This document shows, in pieces, positions 1 to 8,091 of a stretch of DNA of 64,000 nt. How positions within the stretch are numbered: position 1 is the stretch's first letter; each line of letters opens with the position of its first letter. The translations under genes were made by a program, and so were the position numbers. This DNA comes from an uncultured Flavobacteriaceae bacterium (GTDB taxonomy: Bacteria; Bacteroidota; Bacteroidia; Flavobacteriales; Flavobacteriaceae), in assembly GCA_947503005.1 (NCBI GenBank), contig CANNCA010000005.1:62001-126000 (forward strand), given 5' to 3'. Below the pieces are notes generated by a model, which was not told the DNA's origin, ran no database searches, and was given only the letters and a program-made list of their open reading frames with translations.

Positions 1-96
1 ACCCAGCTCAAGAATGGGTTTTATACCTATAAACTAGATGCAAACGATTCACAAGAACAGTACGGAAAATTAAGTATTACGTTAATTGAGGATTAA
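1..96 (+). CDS. C-terminal fragment of an unknown protein
   Basis: An open frame enters from the left edge and ends at a TAA at 94-96, leaving the last 31 residues. The tail is polar and ends in ITLIED. Nothing in it identifies a family. It is called coding because the frame is open to the edge and no other gene covers the region, but 31 open codons alone are weak evidence. It is convergent with the serine hydrolase that follows; the 48 bases between the two stops hold no clear terminator hairpin. Confidence 0.5.
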   Translation, partial: TQLKNGFYTYKLDANDSQEQYGKLSITLIED

Positions 97-144
97 GCCG
101 CTGAGTGAACTTACGAACGCTCCCCAAATTTAATGACATAGGAC

Positions 145-1248
145 TCAATTTATCACGGCGCTCAACTTTCCCCATAGTTCATTATCAAAACTTGACAAGC
201 CCAATTGTTGTGCTCCTGCACTTTCGCCTGTTCGAATTACCACCAGACCTTTACTAGGTACCACATATATTTTTTGGTCATTAGCTCCTAAGGCCGCAAA
301 AAGGTCGGCTGATGCGTTAGGTATCAACATACCTTGAATGACATCTTGGGAAGTTGTTCCCATATGGCTTTCTTTCCCATTAAGCCACCATAGGTATCCA
401 TACGATTTATTCTGATTTTGTGAGGTTTCTATCATTTCATTGAAATAGGTTTCGTTGACAATAATAGTTTCATTCCAAGAACCTTTATTCAGAGCGAGAA
501 GTCCAAAACGGGCCATTCCTCTTGTATTCGTATTATATACATTGAGACCCAATTGGCCTGTCCAATTTCCTTCCATACCTATTTTGTCAGCTACCTTTGT
601 TTTGCAATATTCCTTAAACGTCATTCCCGAATTTTGTGAGATCATTTCCTGTAATAACATAAAAGCCCCTTGATGATAGGCCCAGCGTGTTCCTGGATCT
701 GTGGTGTAGGTCATGCAAATTGGTAAGGTGCAAATCCATTCAAGCGGTTTGTCCACATTGTCTGTCAATCCAGTAGACATGCTTAAATGGTGCTTGACTG
801 TAATTTGATTTTGTTGTTCCATAGATAATTGGCTCCAATTTGTCCCTAAATAATCAGAAGTTCTGTTGTTAATATCGATAAGGCCTTCATCTTGGGCGAC
901 ACCTACAAAAGTAGCGGTCAGACTTTTTGCCGCCGAATACCAGGTCCATTTTGCATTTTGATTGTGTCCGTTAAAGTATTTTTCCATGACGATACGACCA
1001 TTCTGTAGCACTAAAAAGCCCTTTGTCTTTTTAGTATCCAAGAATTCATAGAGATCATCAACTTTGTCTTCGTTCCATTCAAGTTGTGCTGGCGAAACGG
1101 TTTCCCAATCATTGGAATCGATAGGAGGAAAATACATTCCCGTTGGTGCCGGTTCGATTTCAGGATTCAATGGAGAGTTCTCATCCGTAGAGCACCCCAG
1201 ACAAATTAGAACTGTCAAAAAGAAAAAGTGCAGAATTTTTACTTTCAT
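145..1248 (-). CDS. Serine hydrolase of the beta-lactamase/class C family, predicted lipoprotein
   Basis: A 367-residue penicillin-binding-protein-like serine hydrolase. The start at 1248 is chosen because it places a short basic N-terminus and hydrophobic stretch directly before Cys19 (ICLGC), a Bacteroidota-style lipobox; an upstream ATG at 1275 would add nine polar residues in front. The SxxK nucleophile motif is S105-A-A-K108, preceded by the usual aromatic run WTWYSAAK. A YHQG segment sits where the second catalytic Tyr motif is expected and HMGTT near the C-terminus replaces KTG, as in esterase-like members. It is probably anchored in the cell envelope and acts on an ester or amide; the substrate is unknown. 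It is not expected to be a true beta-lactamase. Confidence 0.85.
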   Translation of the reverse strand: MKVKILHFFFLTVLICLGCSTDENSPLNPEIEPAPTGMYFPPIDSNDWETVSPAQLEWNEDKVDDLYEFLDTKKTKGFLVLQNGRIVMEKYFNGHNQNAKWTWYSAAKSLTATFVGVAQDEGLIDINNRTSDYLGTNWSQLSMEQQNQITVKHHLSMSTGLTDNVDKPLEWICTLPICMTYTTDPGTRWAYHQGAFMLLQEMISQNSGMTFKEYCKTKVADKIGMEGNWTGQLGLNVYNTNTRGMARFGLLALNKGSWNETIIVNETYFNEMIETSQNQNKSYGYLWWLNGKESHMGTTSQDVIQGMLIPNASADLFAALGANDQKIYVVPSKGLVVIRTGESAGAQQLGLSSFDNELWGKLSAVIN

Positions 1249-1345
1249 GACTTCATGTTTGGTATTGGATATCAAATAGTTGCAAAGGTTTAACGCAAAA
1301 AAAGAAGAAATCTTGTGAAAATGAACTAGTTAGAAAGGCTTGTTG

Positions 1346-1353
1346 TATTTTTG
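1346..1353 (+). promoter_or_regulatory. Bacteroidota -7 element upstream of rimO
   Basis: TATTTTTG fits the TAnnTTTG consensus and lies 17 bases before the rimO start, giving a very short leader. No TTG element is found at the expected -33 distance, so the call rests on the -7 box alone. Confidence 0.45.
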
Positions 1354-1370
1354 CCTCCCAGAAAAAAGTT

Positions 1371-2678
1371 ATGCGTACTAAAACACTTAAAAAGAACAAA
1401 ATCAATGTGGTCACCTTGGGGTGCTCTAAAAATGTTTATGACTCAGAAGTTTTGATGGGGCAATTACGTGCCAATAATAAGGATGTCGTGCACGAAGAAG
1501 AGGGTAATGTGGTAGTCATCAATACTTGCGGTTTTATAGCGAATGCCAAGGAGGAGAGCGTAAATACCATTCTGGAATACGTACAGAAGAAGGAAGCGGG
1601 TGAGGTTGATAAGGTCTTTGTTACGGGTTGTTTAAGCGAACGCTACAAACCCGATTTGCAGAATGAAATCCCCAATGTGGATGAATATTTCGGCACCAGT
1701 GAACTTCCGAACCTGCTAAAAGCCTTAGGTGCGGATTACAAGCACGAATTGATAGGAGAACGTTTGACCACGACTCCTAAAAACTATGCTTATTTAAAGA
1801 TCGCTGAAGGTTGCGATCGACCCTGTTCGTTTTGTGCAATTCCGATTATGCGTGGAAAACATCGCAGTAAAAAAATCGAAGATTTGGTGACCGAATCTGA
1901 AAAATTAGCGGCGAAAGGGGTTAAAGAACTCATTCTAATCGCGCAAGACCTGACCTATTACGGACTTGACCTTTACAAAAAACGAAACTTAGCGGAACTG
2001 CTTGAGAAATTGGTCAAAATTGAAGGAATCGAATGGATTCGTTTACACTATGCCTTCCCAACGGGTTTTCCGATAGATGTCTTGGAAGTGATGAAACGCG
2101 AACCTAAAATCTGTAATTATTTAGATATTCCGTTGCAGCATATCTCAGATTCCATTTTGAAAAGCATGCGGCGCGGAACTACGCAAGCAAAAACTACTAA
2201 GCTATTGCAAGACTTTAGAGCTACGGTTCCTGAAATGACTATTCGTACTACCTTGATTGTCGGTTATCCTGGTGAAACAGAAGAGGATTTTCAAACCCTA
2301 AAAAAGTGGGTCGAGGAAATGCGTTTCGAACGTTTGGGCTGTTTTACTTATAGTCATGAAGAAAATACACATGCTTTTAATTTGGAAGATGATGTGCCGG
2401 AAGATGTCAAACAAGAACGAGCCAACCAAATCATGGAGTTACAATCACAGATTTCATGGGAACTCAATCAACAAAAAATTGGTCAAACCTTCCGTTGTAT
2501 CATTGATAGAAAAGAAGGTAACTATTTTGTAGGCCGTACCGAATTTGATTCCCCGGACGTAGACAACGAAGTACTCATTGATGCAAGAAAAAACTATCTA
2601 AAACAAGGTGAATTCTTCGACATCAAAATAACCGAAGCGGCGGATTTTGATTTGTATGGAGAACCTGTTATAGACTAA
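1371..2678 (+). CDS. rimO: Ribosomal protein S12 methylthiotransferase RimO
   Basis: RimO is a radical-SAM enzyme that adds a methylthio group to an aspartate of ribosomal protein S12. The 435-residue length is normal. The N-terminal MTTase domain supplies the three ligands of the auxiliary iron-sulfur cluster: C18 (TLGCSKN), C53 (NTCGF) and C87 (TGCLSER). The radical-SAM triad is C148, C152 and C155 in CDRPCSFC. A TRAM-like substrate-binding domain occupies roughly the last 65 residues. The SKN after C18 and overall length favour RimO over the tRNA enzyme MiaB. Its stop overlaps the stop of the convergent ilvE gene by four bases, so the two transcripts must overlap. Confidence 0.95.
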   Translation: MRTKTLKKNKINVVTLGCSKNVYDSEVLMGQLRANNKDVVHEEEGNVVVINTCGFIANAKEESVNTILEYVQKKEAGEVDKVFVTGCLSERYKPDLQNEIPNVDEYFGTSELPNLLKALGADYKHELIGERLTTTPKNYAYLKIAEGCDRPCSFCAIPIMRGKHRSKKIEDLVTESEKLAAKGVKELILIAQDLTYYGLDLYKKRNLAELLEKLVKIEGIEWIRLHYAFPTGFPIDVLEVMKREPKICNYLDIPLQHISDSILKSMRRGTTQAKTTKLLQDFRATVPEMTIRTTLIVGYPGETEEDFQTLKKWVEEMRFERLGCFTYSHEENTHAFNLEDDVPEDVKQERANQIMELQSQISWELNQQKIGQTFRCIIDRKEGNYFVGRTEFDSPDVDNEVLIDARKNYLKQGEFFDIKITEAADFDLYGEPVID

Positions 2679-3742
2679 ACCTTGACCCTCCAACCAAACT
2701 TATCTTCAGAGCGGTTGTATTGAATGTCAGTAATTATTTTTTTGAATCGGGCTCCGTAACTGTTCTCCAGTTCAGGTAGATCATAATCCGTATCGCGATA
2801 ACCAAAAGCCGCTATCGGTGAAATCACGGCTGCGGTACCAGCACCGAACATCTCTTTCAAAGTTCCGTTTTTGGCAGCGGCTACCACTTCGGTTACGGTT
2901 ATTTTACGAACTTCAACAGATATACCTAAATCTTCTGCAATTGCAATAACACTTTTTCGGGTAATTCCATCAAGAATGCGATCGCTGGTAGGACCAGTTA
3001 TTAGCGTGTCACCGATGCGGACAAAGATGTTCATTGCGCCGGCTTCTTCAATATTTTCGTGTTCGTGGTCATCCGTCCAGATGACTTGATTGTACCCCTT
3101 TTTGACAGCAAGTTGGGTCGGGTAGAACTGACCTGCATAGTTTCCTCCTGTTTTGGCATACCCAACTCCGCCATTGGCAGAACGGGAATAAGACTCTTCG
3201 ATCAAAACCCTTACTTTTCCTGAGAAATAGGCTCCGGAAGGTGCTAGGGCGATAATAAATTTGTATTCATCTGCCGGGGAGGCATGAAATCCTTTTCCAG
3301 AAGCGAACATAAAGGGCCTAATATACATAGAGCTTCCGGCCGTTGTTGGAATCCATTTTTCGTCCAATTTTAGAAGGGTTTGCAATCCTTCCATAAAGTG
3401 TGCTTCAGGTAATTCGGGCATTGACATCCTAGCGGCTGAAATATTAAATCGTTTGTGGTTGTCTTTGGGCCTAAACAGCCAAATGGCATTGTTTTCGTCC
3501 TTATAGGCTTTCATTCCCTCGAAAATGGACTGTCCGTAATGGAAAATCTTGGCGGAAGGTTCTAGACTGATCGGACCATAGGGGACAATTTTAGGCGCTT
3601 CCCAAGCCCCATTTTTATAATCGCAAACAAGCATATGGTCGGAAAAAACACTACCGAAAGCAAGATTGTCAAAATCTACTTGGTCGATTTTTGATTGCTT
3701 AACCTTTTCTACGGTGATGAAGTTCTTTGTTGTAGTTTCCAT
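2675..3742 (-). CDS. ilvE: Branched-chain amino acid aminotransferase
   Basis: A 355-residue PLP enzyme of fold type IV that interconverts valine, leucine and isoleucine with their 2-oxo acids using glutamate/2-oxoglutarate. The Schiff-base lysine is K197 in YAKTGGNYA, the signature of the eukaryote-like BCAT group that is common in Bacteroidota. EAGAMNIFV and the G-I-T-R-K-S phosphate-binding segment (LDGITRKSV) are intact. The ATG at 3742 gives an N-terminus of normal length. It is convergent with rimO with a four-base stop overlap. No other branched-chain genes lie in this window, so it stands outside the ilv cluster. Confidence 0.94.
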   Translation of the reverse strand: METTTKNFITVEKVKQSKIDQVDFDNLAFGSVFSDHMLVCDYKNGAWEAPKIVPYGPISLEPSAKIFHYGQSIFEGMKAYKDENNAIWLFRPKDNHKRFNISAARMSMPELPEAHFMEGLQTLLKLDEKWIPTTAGSSMYIRPFMFASGKGFHASPADEYKFIIALAPSGAYFSGKVRVLIEESYSRSANGGVGYAKTGGNYAGQFYPTQLAVKKGYNQVIWTDDHEHENIEEAGAMNIFVRIGDTLITGPTSDRILDGITRKSVIAIAEDLGISVEVRKITVTEVVAAAKNGTLKEMFGAGTAAVISPIAAFGYRDTDYDLPELENSYGARFKKIITDIQYNRSEDKFGWRVKV

Positions 3743-3849
3743 TTAAACAGACTTTTAAAAGAATAAAATTAGTTAAATATCCCAATCCGTCCTTCTTTTT
3801 TTGTTTTAAAATGCCCAATTTTGTAGAACTTATAAAAACCTTGAGAGTA

Positions 3850-4332
3850 ATGAAACGAATTAACATTTTACTTGTATTTATTTTAACGATATGTGCCGTT
3901 AGCGCGCAAGATTCTCAATCTGAAAATAATACTTTGGCTTCGTTTGGTGCTGAAATAGATACTCAAGGTACTTTGGCTACCGGAGAAATGACCAAAAAAT
4001 ATCAGAATCTGGCAGTTACCGATACCTTGAAAACAAAATTTACGGCCACTGTAACAGAAGTATGTAAAGCCAAAGGATGCTGGATGAAACTACGGATGGA
4101 AGACGGCAGTAAGGCTATGGTCAAGTTCAAAGATTACGGATTTTTCATGCCAAAGGATATTGAAGGACAAAAGGTAATTGTTAACGGAAAAGCCTTTGTT
4201 GAAGAAATGAGTGTGGAAGACCAAAAACATTATGCGAAAGACGCGGGAATATCTGAAGAAGAAATCGCCAAAATTACCCAAACGAAAAAAACCTACGGCT
4301 TTGAGGCGGACGGTGTTTTGTTAGAACAGTAG
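3850..4332 (+). CDS. DUF4920 domain-containing secreted protein
   Basis: A 160-residue protein beginning with a clear signal peptide (KRINILLVFILTICAVSAQ). The ATG at 3850 is preferred over an in-frame ATG at 3811 because the extra 13 residues would put a charged segment before the signal sequence. The mature part has the DUF4920 pattern: FGAEID near the start, a CKAKGCWMK segment with two cysteines, and the GFEADGVLLE ending. Members are periplasmic or surface proteins of unknown role; the OB-fold-like length and paired cysteines suggest metal or ligand binding, which is inference only. The next gene starts one base after its stop, so the two are probably co-transcribed. Confidence 0.85.
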   Translation: MKRINILLVFILTICAVSAQDSQSENNTLASFGAEIDTQGTLATGEMTKKYQNLAVTDTLKTKFTATVTEVCKAKGCWMKLRMEDGSKAMVKFKDYGFFMPKDIEGQKVIVNGKAFVEEMSVEDQKHYAKDAGISEEEIAKITQTKKTYGFEADGVLLEQ

Positions 4333-4333
4333 T

Positions 4334-4999
4334 TTGCAACGAGAGATCATTACAACTGCGGATGGTTCAACAACAATCCAAATTAAGGATTGGAACGAGC
4401 AATACCATTCCAAACACGGAGCGATTCAAGAGGCGTACCATGTTTTTATTGACATGGGACTTTCTCTTTTCAAAAATCAAGAACTTTCTATTTTAGAAAT
4501 TGGCTTCGGTACTGGACTCAATGCATTGATTACTTATTTAGAAGCGCCAAAACTGGGGTTGAAGGTAAATTATGTTGGCGTGGAGGCTTATCCTATTAAA
4601 TCCGAAGAACTTAAGCAATTGAACTACATTTCGGAACTGAAGGCGGAAGCTTTTTCAACTGATTTCTCTCTCATGCATGATTCTCCTTGGGAAAAAAAAG
4701 CAACCATTTCAGATAAATTTACACTACATAAACAACAAAAAGACTTTATAGAAATAAAGGATCAAAAGCTGTTCAATCTCATTTATTTTGATGCATTTGG
4801 CGCACGGGTACAACCCGATCTATGGACCGAACAGCTATTCGCCAGCATGTTTCTTGCTTTGAAAAACAACGGCGTTTTGGTTACCTATGCGGCGAAGGGA
4901 AGTGTACGAAGAGCAATGCAGGCAGTTGGGTTCCTTGTTGAACGTTTGCCAGGCCCCCCAGGGAAACGTGAGATGCTAAGAGCGACCAAAAAAGCCTGA
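4334..4999 (+). CDS. mnmD: tRNA (mnm5s2U34)-methyltransferase MnmD
   Basis: A 221-residue class I SAM methyltransferase that performs the last methylation of the wobble uridine modification mnm5s2U. In E. coli this activity is the N-terminal half of MnmC; here the domain stands alone, as usual in Bacteroidota. SAM motif I is EIGFGTGLN at residues 55-63, and the catalytic-site motif YFDAFG is at 151-156. The C-terminal LPGPPGKREM segment is typical of the DUF752 family. The start is TTG at 4334, one base after the preceding stop; no ATG nearby preserves the conserved N-terminus. Translational coupling to the DUF4920 gene is likely. Confidence 0.92.
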   Translation: MQREIITTADGSTTIQIKDWNEQYHSKHGAIQEAYHVFIDMGLSLFKNQELSILEIGFGTGLNALITYLEAPKLGLKVNYVGVEAYPIKSEELKQLNYISELKAEAFSTDFSLMHDSPWEKKATISDKFTLHKQQKDFIEIKDQKLFNLIYFDAFGARVQPDLWTEQLFASMFLALKNNGVLVTYAAKGSVRRAMQAVGFLVERLPGPPGKREMLRATKKA

Positions 5000-5077
5000 A
5001 TTTTAGTTACTTGTTATCCTGTTAAAGGCCAGCCAAATCTTTAAACAATACTGTTAAATCGAAATTAAAGGTGCACT

Positions 5078-5104
5078 TTGCCCTATTCAAATTAAATATC
5101 TTTG
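5078..5104 (+). promoter_or_regulatory. Promoter of the TIGR01777 gene, possibly leaderless
   Basis: TTG at 5078-5080 and TATCTTTG at 5097-5104, separated by 16 bases, match the Bacteroidota promoter pattern with slightly short spacing. The ATG of the gene lies only four bases after the -7 box, so transcription would begin at or next to the start codon. Confidence 0.5.
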
Positions 5105-5108
5105 AAGT

Positions 5109-6074
5109 ATGAAAATTTTGATTACGGGTGCGACAGGACTGATTGGTAGTGAAATTGTTCGTATTTGCCAAGAAAAAGGCATCGATGTAAACTATTTGAC
5201 CACTTCGCTGCATAAAATAAATTCTGAAAAAGGATATCAAGGGTTTCTATGGAATCCTGATAAGGAAGAAATCGACCTTAAGTGTTTTGAAGGTGTTACG
5301 GCGATTATCAACTTGGCGGGTGCAAGTATTTCAAAACGCTGGACCGAATCCCATAAAAAGAAGGTCATATCGAGCCGTGTCAATACCTTGAGAACTTTAT
5401 ATAAAGCATTAGAAAGGATAGATGTTACAGATATAAAGAGTTTTGTTTCGGCCTCCGCTATGGGTATCTATCCAGATTCATTGACGAATTTCTATACGGA
5501 AGAACACAACGAAGTTGATGATAGTTTCTTGGGAGAGGTAGTGAAAATCTGGGAGGAAGAGGCAGATGCTTTTAAAAAGTTCGATTTTTCCTTGGCCAAA
5601 ATTAGAATTGGCTTGGTGATGTCCAACAAAGGGGGTGCGCTTCCAGAAATGGCGAAACCTATCAAAGCTTACGTGGGTGCTGCCTTTGGCAGTGGGCAAC
5701 AATGGCAAAGTTGGATTCATATTTCCGATTTGGCACGTGTTTTTTTGTTCGCGGTCAAAAATGAGCTTTCCGGCGTTTTCAACGGTGTTGGTCCGAACCC
5801 GGTGACCAACACAAAATTGGTCAAAGAAATCGCCAAAATTTTGGATAAGCCCTTGTTTCTTCCCAATATTCCTCAGTTCTTGATGAAAGCTATTTTAGGC
5901 GAAATGTCATATATTCTCTTTGCAAGCCAACGAGTCAGCAGTAAGAAAATTGAGGAGAAGGGCTTCGTTTTTCAGTATCAGAATATTTGTAGCGCCCTAG
6001 AGGGTATTTATAAGGAAGAAGATAATTTAGCACCCTCGGATATACTCCCTGACCCTAAAGAGTTTGCTTCCTAA
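5109..6074 (+). CDS. TIGR01777 family NAD-dependent epimerase-like oxidoreductase
   Basis: A 321-residue short-chain dehydrogenase/reductase-like protein. The N-terminus MKILITGATGLIGSEI has the glycine-rich NAD(P)-binding loop. The segments ITNLAGA-like (IINLAGASISKRW), SASAMGIYP and SWIHISDLARV are hallmarks of TIGR01777, also known as the YfcH/SulA-like group, and a DUF1731-type tail covers the last 50 residues. The substrate is unknown; the usual catalytic YxxxK is not clearly kept, as is normal in this family. The gene appears to have its own promoter and is followed directly by a strong terminator, so it is probably monocistronic. Confidence 0.88.
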   Translation: MKILITGATGLIGSEIVRICQEKGIDVNYLTTSLHKINSEKGYQGFLWNPDKEEIDLKCFEGVTAIINLAGASISKRWTESHKKKVISSRVNTLRTLYKALERIDVTDIKSFVSASAMGIYPDSLTNFYTEEHNEVDDSFLGEVVKIWEEEADAFKKFDFSLAKIRIGLVMSNKGGALPEMAKPIKAYVGAAFGSGQQWQSWIHISDLARVFLFAVKNELSGVFNGVGPNPVTNTKLVKEIAKILDKPLFLPNIPQFLMKAILGEMSYILFASQRVSSKKIEEKGFVFQYQNICSALEGIYKEEDNLAPSDILPDPKEFAS

Positions 6075-6094
6075 GCATTCAAAGAATACAACAT

Positions 6095-6122
6095 AAAAAA
6101 TCTGCTTTTGCAGATTTTTTTT
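6095..6122 (+). terminator. Intrinsic terminator after the TIGR01777 gene
   Basis: The stem AAAAAATCTGC / GCAGATTTTTT has a TTTT loop and is followed by T-rich sequence, a classic rho-independent structure. The A-rich 5' arm means it could also work on the other strand, though no gene ends there. Confidence 0.85.
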
Positions 6123-6189
6123 ATGGAATAAATCATAGTATGAAGCGCTACTACTTGTTGCGAAGTGGTCTAACCTCTTTTTTAGGTGA

Positions 6190-6225
6190 CATTTTGACAT
6201 TTCTAAAGAATTGGCAGTACTTTTG
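6190..6225 (+). promoter_or_regulatory. grpE-dnaJ promoter region
   Basis: TTG at 6194-6196 and TACTTTTG at 6218-6225, 21 bases apart, fit the Bacteroidota housekeeping promoter. The TTG is embedded in CATTTTGACATT (6190-6201), which also occurs upstream of hsp20. No CIRCE (HrcA) inverted repeat was seen here. Confidence 0.6.
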
Positions 6226-6262
6226 CCACCTGTAAAAGTTAAAGAATAAAAGCAGTACCAAA

Positions 6263-6829
6263 ATGAGTGAAAAAACGAAGTCTGAGGAATTGGATGAAAC
6301 ACTAATGGAAGACGAAATTCAAGAAGAACAGAATGGGGCGAGCGAGACGGGGGAAGTAACGGAAGAAGTTGAGGAACTTTCAATTGAAGAAAAATTGAAA
6401 GAAGAACTAGCCCTTGAAAAAGATAAGTTTCTGCGTCTTTTTGCCGAATTCGAAAACTATAAAAGAAGAACATCCAAGGAGCGTATGGAATTGTTCAAAA
6501 CGGCTGGTCAAGAGGTCATTGTTTCTTTGCTGCCCATAATTGACGATTTTGATAGAGCACTCAAAGAATTGGCCAAATCTGAGGATACAGAAATGTTCAA
6601 GGGTGTTGAGTTAATCAGTCATAAGTTCAGGGAAACCCTGAAAAACAAAGGCTTAGAGGAAGTAGGCGTAAAGCAAGGCGATAAATTCGATGCTGAAATG
6701 CATGATGCTGTTACCCAAATACCAGCTCCCAGTAAGAAATTGAAAGGTAAGATCGTTGATGTCATAGAAAAAGGCTTCAAGCTAGGCGATAAAATCATTC
6801 GTCACCCAAAAGTGGTGGTCGGAAATTAA
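6263..6829 (+). CDS. grpE: Nucleotide exchange factor GrpE
   Basis: A 188-residue cytoplasmic co-chaperone that releases ADP from DnaK. The first 50 residues are strongly acidic and low complexity (many Glu), followed by the long dimerising helix (about 50-110, with FENYKRRTSKERMEL) and the C-terminal beta domain ending in LGDKIIRHPKVVV, which contacts the DnaK nucleotide-binding domain. The gene lies nine bases before dnaJ and shares its promoter, forming the usual Bacteroidota grpE-dnaJ unit. dnaK is not in the window. Confidence 0.96.
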   Translation: MSEKTKSEELDETLMEDEIQEEQNGASETGEVTEEVEELSIEEKLKEELALEKDKFLRLFAEFENYKRRTSKERMELFKTAGQEVIVSLLPIIDDFDRALKELAKSEDTEMFKGVELISHKFRETLKNKGLEEVGVKQGDKFDAEMHDAVTQIPAPSKKLKGKIVDVIEKGFKLGDKIIRHPKVVVGN

Positions 6830-6838
6830 ACGAAAGTG

Positions 6839-7963
6839 ATGAAGGAAGATTATTATGACATATTAGGGGTAAATAAAAGTGCTTCGGCGGCAGAAATTAA
6901 AAAGGCATACCGGAAAAAGGCGATCCAATACCATCCTGATAAAAATCCGGATGACCCTAAGGCAGAGGAAATGTTCAAAAAGGCTGCAGAAGCCTATGAG
7001 GTTTTGAGCGACCCCAATAAAAAGTCTCGATATGATCAATTCGGTCACGCCGCTTTCGAAGGTGGAGGTGGTTTCGGCGGAGGTGGAATGAACATGGAGG
7101 ATATTTTCAGTCAATTTGGTGATATTTTCGGTGGGGCCTTTGGCGGTGGAGGAGGTTTTAGCGGATTCGGTGGTTTCGGAGGTGGCGGACAAAGAAGAGT
7201 TAAAGGAAGCAACTTGCGCATTCGTGTTAAATTGACTTTAGAAGAAGTAGCTAATGGCGTTGAAAAAAAGGTAAAAGTTCGTAGAAAAGTCCAAGCGGCC
7301 GGTGTTACCTACAAAACGTGTTCAACGTGTAACGGACAAGGTCAAGTGACCAAAATACAGAACACTATCTTGGGTCGTATGCAAACTGCTGCAACTTGCA
7401 GTACTTGCAGTGGCAGTGGTCAAATCATTGATAAGCGGCCCAGTGATGCAGATGCTCAGGGTCTCAAAGTTGAAGAGGAAACAGTTTCTATTAATATTCC
7501 CGCTGGCGTAGAGGAGGGAATGCAACTAAAAGTACCGAATAAAGGTAATGAAGCTCCCGGAAATGGGGTTCCCGGTGATTTATTGGTAGCTATTGAAACT
7601 GTGGATCATGAGACATTGAAACGAGAAGGGGACAACCTGCACTATGACCTTTATATAAGTGTTTCAGATGCTGTCTTGGGTACTTCGAAGGAAATAGATG
7701 CAGTCGGTGGTAAAGTCCGTATAAAACTCGAACCTGGTATTCAATCGGGAAAAATATTGCGACTTAGAGGCAAGGGAATTTCCAGCTTGAACGGATATGG
7801 TAGTGGAGATTTATTGGTTCATGTCAATGTTTGGACCCCAAAAGAGCTTAATAAAGAGCAAAAAGATTTTTTTGAGCGCATGCAGAATACCGAAAATTTT
7901 GAACCAAGGCCCGAAAAATCTGATAAATCGTTCTTCGAAAAAGTTAAAGATATGTTCTCTTAA
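6839..7963 (+). CDS. dnaJ: Chaperone DnaJ with a halved zinc-finger domain
   Basis: A 374-residue type I Hsp40. The J domain holds the DnaK-activating HPD at residues 32-34; a Gly/Phe-rich linker spans about 70-118. The zinc-binding region has only two CxxCxGxG motifs (C161/C164 and C187/C190) instead of the four in E. coli DnaJ, so one zinc site at most can form. The C-terminal peptide-binding domains and [12 protein letters not shown] tail are intact. The ATG at 6839 is preferred over the GTG one codon upstream because MKEDYYDIL is the family N-terminus. It follows grpE by nine bases. Confidence 0.95.
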   Translation: MKEDYYDILGVNKSASAAEIKKAYRKKAIQYHPDKNPDDPKAEEMFKKAAEAYEVLSDPNKKSRYDQFGHAAFEGGGGFGGGGMNMEDIFSQFGDIFGGAFGGGGGFSGFGGFGGGGQRRVKGSNLRIRVKLTLEEVANGVEKKVKVRRKVQAAGVTYKTCSTCNGQGQVTKIQNTILGRMQTAATCSTCSGSGQIIDKRPSDADAQGLKVEEETVSINIPAGVEEGMQLKVPNKGNEAPGNGVPGDLLVAIETVDHETLKREGDNLHYDLYISVSDAVLGTSKEIDAVGGKVRIKLEPGIQSGKILRLRGKGISSLNGYGSGDLLVHVNVWTPKELNKEQKDFFERMQNTENFEPRPEKSDKSFFEKVKDMFS

Positions 7964-7995
7964 CACATATTATTAAGAGATTTAAATAAAAAACG

Positions 7996-8003
7996 TATAT
8001 TTG
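7996..8003 (+). promoter_or_regulatory. Candidate promoter for a small RNA downstream of dnaJ
   Basis: TATATTTG is a perfect TAnnTTTG -7 element. The expected transcription start is about 8007, at the foot of the first hairpin of the candidate RNA. There is no good TTG at -33, so the promoter call is tentative. Confidence 0.4.
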
Positions 8004-8005
8004 AT

Positions 8006-8091
8006 TTATTGTTGGGAAACCAATAATAATTTTCTTTTTCATAGCAATTTTTTTCCCATCCTTGATTCTTTCAAGGGTGGGTTTTGTTTTT
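8006..8091 (+). ncRNA. Candidate structured small RNA downstream of dnaJ
   Basis: About 85 nt made of two hairpins. The first (8006-8029) pairs TTATTGTTGG with CCAATAATAA over ten base pairs, one of them G-U, and is capped by a GAAA (GNRA-type) tetraloop. A U-rich single-stranded linker (8030-8054) follows, then a terminator hairpin with a T-tract. A -7 promoter box lies just upstream. This 5' hairpin, U-rich linker and terminator layout is that of an autonomous small RNA. The known flavobacterial Flavo-1 motif is a possible match, recalled in outline only. The alternative is a structured 3' UTR of dnaJ. Confidence 0.5.
8055..8091 (+). terminator. Intrinsic terminator of the candidate RNA / grpE-dnaJ unit
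   Basis: CCCATCCTTGA (8055-8065) pairs with TCAAGGGTGGG (8071-8081), with one T-G wobble, around a TTCTT loop and is followed by TTTTGTTTTT. Confidence 0.85.

Noticed and set aside
6226-6262. CIRCE element for HrcA control of grpE
   Set aside because: Neither TTAGCACTC nor its inverted partner is present near grpE or hsp20.
6027-6473. A 148-codon open frame on the minus strand across the grpE upstream region
   Set aside because: It runs antisense to the epimerase end, a terminator, the grpE promoter and the grpE start; its composition is that of a shadow frame.
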